Shown: one piece after another, positions 34,581 to 43,709 of the stretch
Numbering within the stretch: position 1 is the stretch's first letter
How the letters are laid out: every line of letters begins with the position of its first letter
DNA from: Ruegeria sp. R14_0
GTDB taxonomy: Bacteria > Pseudomonadota > Alphaproteobacteria > Rhodobacterales > Rhodobacteraceae
Length of the DNA: 64,000 nucleotides
Assembly: GCF_017743975.1 (NCBI RefSeq)
Contig: NZ_JAGHRC010000006.1
Location: forward strand, 1-64,000
Reading direction: 5' to 3'
Position numbers and translations under genes: made by a program
Notes under the pieces: model-generated
Told to the model about the DNA's origin: nothing
The model's database searches: none
Seen by the model: only the letters and a program-made list of their open reading frames with translations

Positions 34581-35768
34581 ATGAACGCACCCATTCTCCA
34601 TTTCACGCCCGATGAATTCGCAAGCCGCCTGTCCAAGACCCGAACCGCAATGGTGGCTGCCGGGCTGGATGTGCTCATAATATCGGATCCGTCCAATATG
34701 GCGTGGCTGACAGGTTATGACGGCTGGTCCTTTTATGTGCATCAGGCTGTGGTCGTGGGCACCGATTTCGACCCGATTTGGTTCGGACGCGGACAAGATG
34801 CGGCTGGCGCGCGGCGCACAACATGGCTGCCCGAGGCCGATATCATTGGTTACCCGGACCACTATGTCCAATCCACTGAGCGTCATCCGATGGATTATCT
34901 CGCGGCGCGTTTGACCGAGCGCGGTCAGGGCGCAAAGCGTGTCGGCGTCGAGATGGACAACTACTGGTTCTCGGCCAAAGCCTACGCTGCACTGACCAAC
35001 GGTATGCCGGACGCTTCGTTTTCCGATGCAACAGCACTGGTGAACTGGCAACGCGCCGTAAAGTCCGAGACCGAACTTGACTATATGCGTGTCGCAGGGC
35101 GGTTTGTCGAAAAGATGCACAAACGCATCTTCGAAGTGGTTGAGCCGGGACTTCCAAAGTCGTCGCTCGTGGCCGAGATTTACGATGCCGGTTTGCGCTA
35201 TGACGACCAGATTGGTGCTGGGGGCGACTATCCCGCGCTTGTCCCGCTTTTGCCGTCTGGAGCGGACGCCGCCGCGCCGCACCTGACCTGGGATGACAAG
35301 CCCATGAAGTCCGGCGAGGGGACATTTTTCGAAATCGCGGGCGTGTATCGTAGGTACCATTGCCCGCTATCGAGAACAGTTTTTCTTGGTCAGCCGCCGA
35401 AAGCATTTCTTGAAGCCGAGAAAGCGGTTCAAGAGGGGATGGAAGCCGGTCTTGAAGTGGCCCGCGCGGGCAATCTCTGCGAGGATATCGCCAAGGCCTT
35501 TTTTGCGGTTCTTGCCAGCCACGGCATCGAGAAGGACAACAGAACGGGCTATCCGATCGGGCTATCGTATCCCCCGGACTGGGGCGAAAGGACTATGAGC
35601 CTGCGGGCGGGTGACAAAACGGTTCTGGAACCAAACATGACGTTCCACTTTATGACGGGCCTTTGGATGGACGAATGGGGCTTTGAGATTACCGAAAGCA
35701 TTGTCATTCGAGACGGCGAACCCGAATTGCTCGCCAAAGTTCCACGCAAACTGATGATCAAACCATGA
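34581..35768 (+). CDS. eutD: ectoine hydrolase, peptidase M24 type
   Basis: This 395-residue M24-family protein has an N-terminal creatinase-like domain (SDPSNMAWLTGYDGWSFY) and a C-terminal pita-bread domain. Instead of the full Asp-Asp-His-Glu-Glu metal set of aminopeptidases, some positions appear altered, as in DoeA-type hydrolases. EutD/DoeA opens the ectoine ring by hydrolysis to N-acetyl-2,4-diaminobutyrate isomers. It overlaps eutE by four bases (ATGA). Confidence 0.85.
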   Translation: MNAPILHFTPDEFASRLSKTRTAMVAAGLDVLIISDPSNMAWLTGYDGWSFYVHQAVVVGTDFDPIWFGRGQDAAGARRTTWLPEADIIGYPDHYVQSTERHPMDYLAARLTERGQGAKRVGVEMDNYWFSAKAYAALTNGMPDASFSDATALVNWQRAVKSETELDYMRVAGRFVEKMHKRIFEVVEPGLPKSSLVAEIYDAGLRYDDQIGAGGDYPALVPLLPSGADAAAPHLTWDDKPMKSGEGTFFEIAGVYRRYHCPLSRTVFLGQPPKAFLEAEKAVQEGMEAGLEVARAGNLCEDIAKAFFAVLASHGIEKDNRTGYPIGLSYPPDWGERTMSLRAGDKTVLEPNMTFHFMTGLWMDEWGFEITESIVIRDGEPELLAKVPRKLMIKP

Positions 35769-36757
35769 CCGCAACCAATCCGATTTCAAGCACAGTTCCC
35801 TTCGATCAGGACGGGGAGTTTCATGGCTTTCTGTCTCTTCCGCACAGCCGCGAGGACAGCGCATGGGGCCTTATACAAATTCCGATTTCGGTGTTTCGAA
35901 ACGGAGACGGCCCGACCGCGTTGCTCACAGGCGCCAACCACGGAGACGAATACGAAGGGCCAATCGCGCTTCAATCGCTTGCGCATGATCTGAGCGCAGA
36001 AGACGTTCGTGGTAGGGTGATCATCGTACCTTACATGAACTACCCGGCATTCCGGGCCGCGCAGCGTATCTCGCCGGTAGACGGGCTGAATTTAAATCGA
36101 ATCTTTCCCGGTAAGCCAAATGGTACGGTGACAGAGAAGATTGCAGATTACTTCCTGAGCCAGCTCATCCCCTTGGCAGATATCGTTCTGGACTATCATT
36201 CGGGTGGTAAGTCGCTGGACTTCATTCCATTTGCCGCTGCGCACGTGCTGGATAACAAAACCCAAGAGGCGGCTTGCATAGCCGCGATGGAGGCGTTCGG
36301 CGCCCCTTACTCGATGACGCTAAAAGAAATCGACTCCGCTGGCATGTACGACACGGCGGTCGAGGAGGCAGGGAAGATTTTTGTCTCCACCGAGCTTGGA
36401 GGTGGCGGTTCCGCCACAGCACGCTCAGCCGGCGTCGCACGCAGGGGTGCAGAAAACATCCTGAGGCACGCTGGGATCTTGAAAGGAGAGCCGATTGGCA
36501 CTGGCACCACTCGCATCGACACCACCGGCGGCGATTGCTTTCACTTTTCGCCCTGCGACGGAATGCTTGAGATGTTGTTCGACCTCGCGGATGACGTGGC
36601 CGAGGGCGACACCATCGCAAGGATCTGGCCCTTGGATGGGTCAGGGCAAAAGCCTTCAAAGGTGATTTCAAATGAGACTGGGATTCTGGCAGCACGACAT
36701 TTCCCCGGCCTGATCAAGCAGGGCGATTGTCTGGCTGTTGTGGCCGTCACTCCGTAA
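35765..36757 (+). CDS. eutE: N-acetyl-diaminobutyrate deacetylase
   Basis: This 330-residue succinylglutamate desuccinylase/aspartoacylase-family zinc hydrolase has the metal motif GANHGDEYEGP (His, Glu), RIFPG and the third ligand in LDYHSGG. EutE/DoeB removes acetate from N-acetyl-L-2,4-diaminobutyrate to give diaminobutyrate, the substrate for the transaminase encoded by atf. It is the last gene of the long enuR-side transcript. Confidence 0.85.
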   Translation: MTATNPISSTVPFDQDGEFHGFLSLPHSREDSAWGLIQIPISVFRNGDGPTALLTGANHGDEYEGPIALQSLAHDLSAEDVRGRVIIVPYMNYPAFRAAQRISPVDGLNLNRIFPGKPNGTVTEKIADYFLSQLIPLADIVLDYHSGGKSLDFIPFAAAHVLDNKTQEAACIAAMEAFGAPYSMTLKEIDSAGMYDTAVEEAGKIFVSTELGGGGSATARSAGVARRGAENILRHAGILKGEPIGTGTTRIDTTGGDCFHFSPCDGMLEMLFDLADDVAEGDTIARIWPLDGSGQKPSKVISNETGILAARHFPGLIKQGDCLAVVAVTP

Positions 36758-37202
36758 CGCTTGGCAGTGCTCTGTTCGTTTTGTTTGCGCGAAAAAACGT
36801 CTAATTCAGGAAAATGAAGTTAGTGCGGGACGTATGAAATCAAACCCTCCCGAACGCATTTAGACCGGTTTTACTGAACGCGCGCGACTAAGTGGCATAG
36901 GGCTCACCCCGTAGTGAGCTGTGTGCAAGACCCTACATTCGCTGCGTGCTGACGAGTGATCAAGTTGGGCTCCAAGCGGACCTTCGGGCAGGGGGAAGGC
37001 CGTCAAGGGCGTGCCGAAAGCCGAAGAGGCCAAGCTGGAAGCAGCTGGCGCCGAGGTATCGGCTTGGCGATTATGCGGAGGGGCCGGGCCAGTTGGTCTA
37101 GCCTTTTTGTTGTGTGACAGCCTTGGTGATCCGCTGCTCATTCCAAGTTCCTGATTGCGGTTGTGAGGCCCGAAAGCCACTCAAACCGGGGTAAGTTTCG
37201 GA
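36758..37202. other. intergenic with rplL-like relic
   Basis: No intact gene. About 36996-37061 reads KAVKGVPKAEEAKLEAAGAE in one frame, close to the C-terminal end of ribosomal protein L7/L12 with small in-frame losses; the preceding 36967-36995 reads GLQADLRAGG one frame over, also L7/L12-like. An imperfect hairpin followed by five Ts (37078-37109) resembles the terminator usually found after that gene. I regard it as a decayed, translocated 3' end. Confidence 0.45.
37081..37109 (+). terminator. terminator-like hairpin with T-run
   Basis: An imperfect stem (GGGCCGGGCC against GGTCTAGCC) is followed by TTTTTG. It could end transcripts from the eut operon or be the remnant of an rplL terminator. 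Confidence 0.45.
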
Positions 37203-37925
37203 CTAAGCCATTTTGCTAAGTCCGTTCTTAAGCGCCATGGTCATCCCTTCGGCTTCCATATGAAGTCGAAGCCGTTGGTTGTATCCGCCGGGAGCGTTGA
37301 GCGCCTCGATCAGAGTTTCGCATTCAATTGCCGTCAGGTTCGATGCCACCAACTCTCGGAGGAAGGCTTCGCCCTGACTTTTGTCCGACACGCGATCCCC
37401 CAGCCAGTCGGCAGCATCGCCGATCATGCGCGCGACCGGAGATAGAACAGCCTGCGCGCTCAGGTAGGCCGCCATTTCACCGGAGTCGCGCACAGGATAG
37501 ATGCTGTTCCGAGCACCGAAGAGATCAGTTACGATTTCAGTGTCGCCGTACATCATTACGGGCGTGCCGCCCTCGGCAATACCGGGAAAGGGCATCATTA
37601 TCGCAGTTGCGCGCGCTGGTCGGATCAAGGCGTCCGCTTCCTCAAGCGACGCACCAGCCATGAAAGTGACCGCGACTTGTCCTTCCCGGAACGTCAAGGC
37701 GCCGAGGACATCTGCCGCAACCTCGGCCATTAATGCAAGAAACAGAACGTCGCTTGCGTCGACGACGCCTTGGTTGTCCGCAATCCGAACGTTCTCATAG
37801 GCTTCGGCGAGAGACGAGGAATGATGAGCGCTGCGTTCGGAAACTGTGATTTCGTGCCCATCTTGGACGATGCCTTCCACAGCCGCACGGGCGATCGTTC
37901 CGCACCCGATCACGCCAATTCGCAT
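37203..37925 (-). CDS. ProC-like NAD(P)-dependent dehydrogenase
   Basis: This 240-residue protein resembles pyrroline-5-carboxylate reductase and related F420/NADP oxidoreductases: N-terminal Rossmann motif MRIGVIGCGTIARAAVEG, then the pattern FMAGASLEEAD and a Pro-Phe-Pro-Gly (MMPFPGIAEGG) segment, and a C-terminal helical domain. It is shorter than typical ProC (about 270 residues). The ATG at 37925 has GGAAGGAGAGG upstream; an open frame continues to 38081 but without homology. It is monocistronic, so the substrate is unknown. Its location beside an imino-acid-type catabolic cluster may be coincidental. Confidence 0.75.
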   Translation of the reverse strand: MRIGVIGCGTIARAAVEGIVQDGHEITVSERSAHHSSSLAEAYENVRIADNQGVVDASDVLFLALMAEVAADVLGALTFREGQVAVTFMAGASLEEADALIRPARATAIMMPFPGIAEGGTPVMMYGDTEIVTDLFGARNSIYPVRDSGEMAAYLSAQAVLSPVARMIGDAADWLGDRVSDKSQGEAFLRELVASNLTAIECETLIEALNAPGGYNQRLRLHMEAEGMTMALKNGLSKMA

Positions 37926-38000
37926 GTTGCCTCTCCTTCCGATCTTGATCCGAAGCAGACCTTGGCACATATCGCAGCATTCGTCACTTCGGCTCCATTC

Positions 38001-38062
38001 CGGACGTCGGTGCCGTTGCAGCACATCCCCTGCCCTGCCGTCAGCTGATCGCGTAGACGGCC
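38001..38062. repeat. dispersed intergenic repeat, family B copy 2
   Basis: Shares with 18122-18182 the blocks TCGGTG, GTTGCAGCACA, CCCCTGCCC, CAGCT and AGACGGCC in the same order with small gaps. Noncoding. Confidence 0.65.
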
Positions 38063-38104
38063 CAAACCCGCCTTTCACCAACCGATCAATACGCTGTGAT
38101 TGCT

Positions 38105-38165
38105 AGCCCGCTTTTCAGACATTCGCCGCAGGCGCGAGATCACGTGTTATGCGAACTGGAATTCT
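38105..38165. repeat. dispersed intergenic repeat, family A copy 3
   Basis: AGCCCGCTTTTCAGACATTC followed by GCCG and a downstream TGCGAACT match the core and tail of the family A copies at 3141 and 19581. Directly after family B copy 2, so two repeat types lie side by side in this 404-base gap. Confidence 0.6.
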
Positions 38166-38329
38166 GCGGGACCACGCGCCATTTCGCTGCAAAAGGCTTC
38201 AAAGTCCGGTGAAGACGTATCAAGACCGCCGTGCCCTGCACCTGGGGTGGAAACCGGTCATTCGCTGTAGTCGAAAAAACTCTCTTTGATTGTGACAGGT
38301 TTCGGGTTCCGAGCAGAAATTGAAATAAA

Positions 38330-39697
38330 CTACAGGGCTATGGGAAGCTGAAGCGTAACGCTTGCTCCTTTTTCGACTTTGTTGATCGCGGCCACTCCTC
38401 CGTGGCGCTTCGCTACAGCTGAGACAATCGACAACCCTAAACCGCTACCTTCGGAATACTCCAACTGCGAAAATCGACTGAAAACGGCTTCGCTTTGTTC
38501 GGGTGCAAGGCCGGTTCCGTCATCGGATACGGTAAGCTTTACGTTCTCGCCATCAGCGCGAAGCGCGACTGAAATTTGGCTCAACTTAGTCCCACCGTGC
38601 TTAACCGCGTTGTCCAGCAGGTTTTTGATGGCCTCAGTTAGAAAAACCTGATCTCCTGAAACCGTAATTGTCGAGTCCGGCATCGTAACATCAAACTCGA
38701 TCCCTTTTGCGAGGATCTGTACACCCATTTCAGCACAGGCTTCTTCCACAACCGCACGGAAATCGATCTTGTCCATCTGATCCTGATGCGTAGGTTGCCG
38801 CAGTCGTTCCAGTGACAATAGCTGTTCCGCCACTGTAGCCGAATTCTTAGCCGCTGCCACCAACTCGATTATCCGTTTGTCTTTGTCCTCATCTGTTTTT
38901 GCATCACGCAATGTCTCGGCCATGGACTGGACCGCTGCCGCCGGATTTCGCAGCTGATGCGCGGCTTCTGAGATAAACACCTGATGGGCGTTGATGCTGT
39001 GTTCGACCTGTCCAAACAGCCGGTTCAGGGTCTGAACAATGCCATAAACTTCGACCGGGACCGGGCGTTTGATTTCGCTCAGGTCGTCAGGTGAGCGTAG
39101 GTCGATCGCATCCTGCAAATCCAGCAAGGGCCGCAACCCGCGTGCGACCCCAAACCACACGACAAAAGCAAGGGTGGCCAGCAGGATACCCATCAGGCTC
39201 GCTGCGCGGATCGACAGTTCGTTGGCAAAGGCGTTGCGGTCCGCAACGCGTTGCCAAGCTGTTACCGTCGCATCGCCCACCAGGTTGCCCAGTGTGACGC
39301 GCTCGGTCATTTTCAGTACGCGCACCGGCTCATCCCGATAAATCGCCTCGAAAAACCGCGGCTGGTACGCGTCCTGTTCAGACGGTTTTGCAGCGGCCGG
39401 AGGATATGCATACCCTGTGACGTAAATGCCACCGGGTCCGGTCACGTGATAAAAAATCTCTCCGCCCGATGCGTCGCGGATCAAGCTGCGTGTGGTGGGC
39501 GACAGGGCATCGCCTTCTGAGACTGCAACATCGCGCGAAATGGCCAGACCGGCAGATAACAGGCTGTCGTCAAAAAGCTCCTGCGCCGTCTGCTGGGCGA
39601 CCGTGTAGCGCCAGTATCCAAGCAAGATTGCGAGCAGAACCAATGGCGTCAGGATCAGAATAAAAAGCCTAAGCCTGAGTGAGCCGTGCCGGATCAC
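38330..39697 (-). CDS. tctE: sensor histidine kinase, TctE-like
   Basis: This 455-residue kinase has two membrane helices (about residues 10-28 and 165-185) flanking a periplasmic sensor domain, a HAMP-like linker, the phospho-accepting His247 in AAHQLRNPAAA, and ATPase boxes DNAVKHGG, DDGTGLAP and GSGLGLSI. The size and layout fit TctE, which senses tricarboxylates. It overlaps the response regulator gene by four bases and is divergent from a TTT transporter operon. Confidence 0.85.
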   Translation of the reverse strand: MIRHGSLRLRLFILILTPLVLLAILLGYWRYTVAQQTAQELFDDSLLSAGLAISRDVAVSEGDALSPTTRSLIRDASGGEIFYHVTGPGGIYVTGYAYPPAAAKPSEQDAYQPRFFEAIYRDEPVRVLKMTERVTLGNLVGDATVTAWQRVADRNAFANELSIRAASLMGILLATLAFVVWFGVARGLRPLLDLQDAIDLRSPDDLSEIKRPVPVEVYGIVQTLNRLFGQVEHSINAHQVFISEAAHQLRNPAAAVQSMAETLRDAKTDEDKDKRIIELVAAAKNSATVAEQLLSLERLRQPTHQDQMDKIDFRAVVEEACAEMGVQILAKGIEFDVTMPDSTITVSGDQVFLTEAIKNLLDNAVKHGGTKLSQISVALRADGENVKLTVSDDGTGLAPEQSEAVFSRFSQLEYSEGSGLGLSIVSAVAKRHGGVAAINKVEKGASVTLQLPIAL

Positions 39698-40362
39698 TTT
39701 TGCACCTCAAGCAGATATCCAAGGCCACGCGCGGTCTTGATCCGGATGCCAAAATTCTGAAGGCGCTTGCGCAGTCGTGACACATGCGGCTCGACGGCTG
39801 AATCGTCAACATCAGCGCCCACGCCATAGACGTAGTCGGTCAACTGGCTTTTGGGGACGATCCGGCCGCGTCGTTCCAGCAGGCATTCAAGAACGGCCAT
39901 TTCCCGGCGCGGCACATCAAGCACTTGGCCCTTTGCGCTGACCTGCCGGGCTGTGCGGTCGAACTCGAGGTCTCCGATGGTTTCGTGTGCGCCGTAGTCC
40001 AGCTGTTTGCGGCGCGACAGGGCGCGTATGCGGGCCTCAAGCTCGTCCATTTCGAAGGGCTTCACCAAGTAGTCGTCAGCGCCCATATCCAGACCTGCAA
40101 CTCGGTCGCCGGTTTCGGAGCGCGCAGTCAGCAGGATGACAGGCGCACTGTCGCCGCGATGGCGCAGCGACCGCAAGATCTCAAGACCTGACCGACCCGG
40201 CAGGTTGATGTCCAGAACGATCAGGTCTGCACCTTCCTGTTCCAGATACAGATCGGCGGCATCGCCATCTGTCAGTACGTCGGCGGCATGGCCCCGATCC
40301 CGCAGGCGGTAGGCAATGGCGTTGGCAAGGGTTTCATTGTCCTCGACGATGACAATCCGCAT
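39694..40362 (-). CDS. tctD: response regulator, TctD/OmpR-like
   Basis: This 222-residue OmpR-type regulator has a receiver domain with the phospho-acceptor Asp51 (IVLDINLPG), the Lys in DYLVKPFEMDEL, and a C-terminal winged helix (RLRKRLQNFG region). The ATG at 40362 has AGGAGC upstream; the frame is open further. It lies 139 bases from the divergent tctC start, so it likely activates that operon together with the kinase. Confidence 0.85.
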   Translation of the reverse strand: MRIVIVEDNETLANAIAYRLRDRGHAADVLTDGDAADLYLEQEGADLIVLDINLPGRSGLEILRSLRHRGDSAPVILLTARSETGDRVAGLDMGADDYLVKPFEMDELEARIRALSRRKQLDYGAHETIGDLEFDRTARQVSAKGQVLDVPRREMAVLECLLERRGRIVPKSQLTDYVYGVGADVDDSAVEPHVSRLRKRLQNFGIRIKTARGLGYLLEVQK

Positions 40363-40501
40363 TCGGGCTCCTGCAAGTTTCGCGCAAGGTTGGCATTCCA
40401 TGATTGCCAGATGGGAGGGGGAATCAACCCCACAGTTCTATTTGCGATCACGGTGGCGCGAACCTCGCCGACGTGGTTGTCTGGTCAACAGGGAGGAACC
40501 A

Positions 40502-41590
40502 ATGGCCATTTCCAACTTCACTCGTCGCGCCGTCGTGGGGCTGATCGCCGCCGCCGGTATCGCCGCACCTGCCGCTGCCGAGGTCGATTTCTCGGGCAAA
40601 ACCATCGAATGGGTCATTCCATTCTCGGAAACCGGCGGGTCGGCCAAATGGGCCAACTTCTTCGCGCCGCTTTTGTCCGAGGCTCTGCCGGGTCAGCCAA
40701 CCGTGGTGGTCAAGTTCATGCCCGGTGCCGGTTCGACCAAAGGCGCGAACTGGTTTCAGGAGCAGAGCCATGAAGACGGCACGCTGCTGTTTGGCACGTC
40801 CGGTTCAACCCAGTTCCCGTACCTTCTTAGCGACCCACGCGTGCGGTATGAGTATAACGACTGGATTCCGGTCATGGCGTCGGGCACCGGAGGCGTTGCT
40901 TACCTGAACGCCGAGGACGGAGCCAAGTTTGACGGGTCTGCCAATGCGCTGAAGGACACCAGTTTCATCTATGGCTCGCAAGGTGCGACCCGTCTTGATC
41001 TTGTGCCGCTGCTGGCCTGGCAGATGCTGGGCATGAATGTGGAACCGGTCTTTGGTATTAAGGGCCGTGGCGACGGTCGTCTGATGTTCGAACGTGGCGA
41101 GGCCAACATCGACTATCAGACGTCGTCCGGTTATCTGGGCGGGTCGGCCCCGTTGGTCGAGGCCGGTCAGGCGGTTCCCATGATGACATGGGGTGCGTTG
41201 GACGCCGATGGCAATATCGTGCGCGACCCGACCTTCCCGGACATCCCGACCTTTAAAGAGGTCTGCGAGGCCACCGATGGCTGCGAAACCAGCGGTGAGG
41301 CATGGGATGCTTGGAAAGCGTTCTTTGTTGCGGGTTTCCCGGTGCAAAAGCTGGCCTTCCTGCCGGGTGATACGCCACAAGAGGTCGTTGATGCCTACAC
41401 CGCAGCTTTTCAGGCGGTGACTGAGCGTGGAGACTTTGCGGATATCTCCTCAAAACGCGTGGGCAAGTATCCTGTGTTCGTGGGTGACGGCTCCAAGGCG
41501 GCATTACAAACAGCGACAAGCGTTGATGAAAATGCCAAGCAATTCGTCCTGAACTGGCTGAAAGAGGCCTATGGCGTCGAGCTGAACTAA
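40502..41590 (+). CDS. tctC: TTT transporter binding protein
   Basis: This 362-residue Bug/TctC-type periplasmic binding protein has a signal peptide with TRRAVVGLIAAAGIAAPAAA (residues 7-26) and the family pattern around WVIPFSETGGSAKWANF and PGAGSTKGAN. GGGAGGAACCA precedes the ATG at 40502. It captures a carboxylate for the TctAB permease encoded next. The substrate is not fixed by sequence, although the downstream PrpF-type enzyme suggests a tricarboxylate. Confidence 0.85.
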   Translation: MAISNFTRRAVVGLIAAAGIAAPAAAEVDFSGKTIEWVIPFSETGGSAKWANFFAPLLSEALPGQPTVVVKFMPGAGSTKGANWFQEQSHEDGTLLFGTSGSTQFPYLLSDPRVRYEYNDWIPVMASGTGGVAYLNAEDGAKFDGSANALKDTSFIYGSQGATRLDLVPLLAWQMLGMNVEPVFGIKGRGDGRLMFERGEANIDYQTSSGYLGGSAPLVEAGQAVPMMTWGALDADGNIVRDPTFPDIPTFKEVCEATDGCETSGEAWDAWKAFFVAGFPVQKLAFLPGDTPQEVVDAYTAAFQAVTERGDFADISSKRVGKYPVFVGDGSKAALQTATSVDENAKQFVLNWLKEAYGVELN

Positions 41591-41604
41591 GCCGACATGC
41601 CGCG

Positions 41605-41630
41605 GCGCGTGCCCAACACCGGGCACGCGC
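41605..41630. terminator. tctC-tctA intercistronic hairpin
   Basis: GCGCGTGCCC (41605-41614) and GGGCACGCGC (41621-41630) form a perfect ten-pair stem with a six-base loop. There is no T-run. Such structures protect or limit the transcript so that the binding protein is made in excess over the permease. Confidence 0.6.
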
Positions 41631-41668
41631 ATTTCCACACAAGAGACAAATTATGAAAGGCGGCCGCT

Positions 41669-43699
41669 ATGGAGGTTTTCGCCACCGCTCTTCCTGCGCT
41701 TGGTGACGCGTGGGGTCTGATCCTGCAACCTATCGTTCTGGGCTATCTTGTACTAGGCGTCGTCATGGGGCTGGCTGTGGGCGTCTTTCCGGGGCTTGGA
41801 GGCATTGCAGGCCTGTCGCTGTTGCTGCCTTTCATGTTTGGTATGGACCCTATCCTGGGTCTGGCGCTGATGATCGGAATGGTTGCGGTGGTGCCGACCT
41901 CGGACACCTTCGCCTCGGTCCTGATGGGTATTCCCGGCAGCTCCGCCTCGCAGGCCACCGTGTTGGACGGCTTCCCTATGGCCAAAAAGGGTGAGGCGGC
42001 ACGGGCCTTGTCGGCGGCCTTTTCCTCGTCCCTGTTCGGAGGGCTGGTTGGCGCGACCTTCCTGACCATGTTCATCCTGATCGCGCGACCCATCGTTCTG
42101 GCATTCGGCCTGCCCGAGATGCTGATGATCACTATTCTCGGCCTGTCGATGGTCGCTATTCTGGCCGGACGTATCCCGCTGAAAGGCGTTGCCGCCGCCG
42201 GTTTGGGCCTGATGGTAGGTACTATTGGTGAGGCGGATGCGGGCGGTTCGCTGCGCATGGCGACCTATGACATTCCTTATCTGACCGACGGACTGAAGCT
42301 GGTCATCGTCGGTTTGGGCATTTTTGCCGTGCCCGAGATCGTCTCGCTTTTGCGGCAGGATCGGTCGATTGCCAAAGGGGCCTCTCTGGGAGCGGGTTGG
42401 CTGGACGGTGTCAAAGACTGGTTCGCCAATATCTGGCTGTCGGTCCGCTGTTCAATCATTGGCGTCGTTGTCGGCGTTATTCCAGGTCTCGGCGGTTCGG
42501 TCGTAGACTGGATCGCCTATGGCCATTCTGTCCAATCCACCAAGGACAAGAGTAACTTCGGTAAAGGCGAAGTGCGCGGGGTCATCGGCCCGGAAAGCTC
42601 TAACAACGCCAAGGAAGGTGGCGGGCTGGTGCCGACCCTCCTGTTCGGCATTCCTGGTTCCGGCTCGATGGCGATCTTCATCGGCGCGGTGGCGCTGCTG
42701 GGGTCGGGTGATATCGAGGTCGGTCCGAGCATGCTCAAAGACAATCTCGACATCACTTATTCGATCGTCTGGCTGCTGGCGTTGGCCAACGTGGTCGGCA
42801 CCATTCTGTGCATCGCAGCCTCGGGCGGGATCGCCAAGCTGACGACTATCCGCTTTACCTATCTGGCGCCGTTCCTGTTCATGCTGATCAGCTTTGCCGC
42901 ATTCCAGTCCGGTCAGAACTTCGAAGACCTTTTGGCCCTGTTCGTGATTGGTCTGATCGGCATCTTCCTGCGCCGTTTCGACTGGTCTCGTCCGGCCTTC
43001 CTGATCGGTTTCGTTCTGTCGAACCCGGTCGAGAAGTTCACCAATCAGGCCTTTCAGATCGCCTCTTTCCGCTTCCGCAAGAGCTTTGGAGAGGGGATGG
43101 AATATGTCTTCAGCCCTATCGTCATCGTGCTGATCGTGGTCACGGTTGTTTCGGTCATTCTGGGTATTCGGCAGGCCAAGATGATCATGGCCGAGGGTGA
43201 TGTTCAGGCCGGAACCAAACGCGCTCCGCTGATCTTCCTGCTGGTGATCATGGCCTATCTGATCGTCGCTTTGGTCAACGCCAACATGATCCCCGACTAC
43301 AACATGACCGACAAGATCATCCCGCTGGTGATCGGCAGCGTCTCGCTGTTCTGTTGCGTGATCCTTCTGATCCAGATGATGCGACGTCCCGAGGGCGACT
43401 CGATCTTTGCGGACAAGGAAATCGCTGGTGAGGACGCCAGCGCACCCCACGGTCTGTGGTCCACACTGGCATGGTTTGCCAGCCTGATCGCAGCAACCTG
43501 GGTAGTGGGTTTCATCCTCGCGCTGCTGGGTTTCCTGATCGCCTTTTTCCGCATCCGGGCCGGGGCTAGTTGGCAAATGACGCTGATCCTTACTGCCTGC
43601 GGCATCGGTTTCATGTGCCTGATGGCTGGCGCACTGAACCGCGATTTCCCGCCGGGTCTGTTGCAGGACATGGTCAGCCTGCCCTGGCCGTTGAAGTGA
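41669..43699 (+). CDS. TctA-TctB fusion, TTT transporter permease
   Basis: This 676-residue membrane protein starts as a TctA-type large permease (VFPGLGGIAGLSLLLPFMFG, then GIPGSSASQATVLDGFPMAK and a second PGLGG at about residue 272), with about eleven helices over residues 15-495. From about residue 525 comes a four-helix TctB-like domain (PLIFLLVIMAYLIVALVNAN and the three following helices). In most systems TctA and TctB are separate, so this is a fusion. A ribosome binding site (AAAGGCGG) lies before the ATG. It follows tctC and precedes the PrpF-like gene by ten bases. Confidence 0.85.
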   Translation: MEVFATALPALGDAWGLILQPIVLGYLVLGVVMGLAVGVFPGLGGIAGLSLLLPFMFGMDPILGLALMIGMVAVVPTSDTFASVLMGIPGSSASQATVLDGFPMAKKGEAARALSAAFSSSLFGGLVGATFLTMFILIARPIVLAFGLPEMLMITILGLSMVAILAGRIPLKGVAAAGLGLMVGTIGEADAGGSLRMATYDIPYLTDGLKLVIVGLGIFAVPEIVSLLRQDRSIAKGASLGAGWLDGVKDWFANIWLSVRCSIIGVVVGVIPGLGGSVVDWIAYGHSVQSTKDKSNFGKGEVRGVIGPESSNNAKEGGGLVPTLLFGIPGSGSMAIFIGAVALLGSGDIEVGPSMLKDNLDITYSIVWLLALANVVGTILCIAASGGIAKLTTIRFTYLAPFLFMLISFAAFQSGQNFEDLLALFVIGLIGIFLRRFDWSRPAFLIGFVLSNPVEKFTNQAFQIASFRFRKSFGEGMEYVFSPIVIVLIVVTVVSVILGIRQAKMIMAEGDVQAGTKRAPLIFLLVIMAYLIVALVNANMIPDYNMTDKIIPLVIGSVSLFCCVILLIQMMRRPEGDSIFADKEIAGEDASAPHGLWSTLAWFASLIAATWVVGFILALLGFLIAFFRIRAGASWQMTLILTACGIGFMCLMAGALNRDFPPGLLQDMVSLPWPLK

Positions 43700-43709
43700 G
43701 GAACCAAGA

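Noticed and set aside
34329..35360. 343-codon antisense frame across eutC and eutD
   Set aside because: Crosses two well-supported genes and has no recognisable domain.
36860..37180. 106-codon minus-strand frame after eutE
   Set aside because: The opposite strand reads as an L7/L12-like relic and terminator; composition is noncoding.
37203..37925. ProC-like dehydrogenase as a member of the ectoine pathway
   Set aside because: It is on the opposite strand, separated by a 445-base relic-filled gap, and not part of known ectoine clusters.
43100..43130. GGAATA-N15-CGTC inside the tctA-tctB gene as a fourth ECF-type promoter
   Set aside because: Lies within a coding region, with a changed -10 box and no gene start following it.
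42452..43576. 374-codon open frame antisense to the tctA-tctB fusion
   Set aside because: Very rich in His, Asp and Gln, as expected from the antisense of a membrane-protein gene. The sense frame has full domain support.
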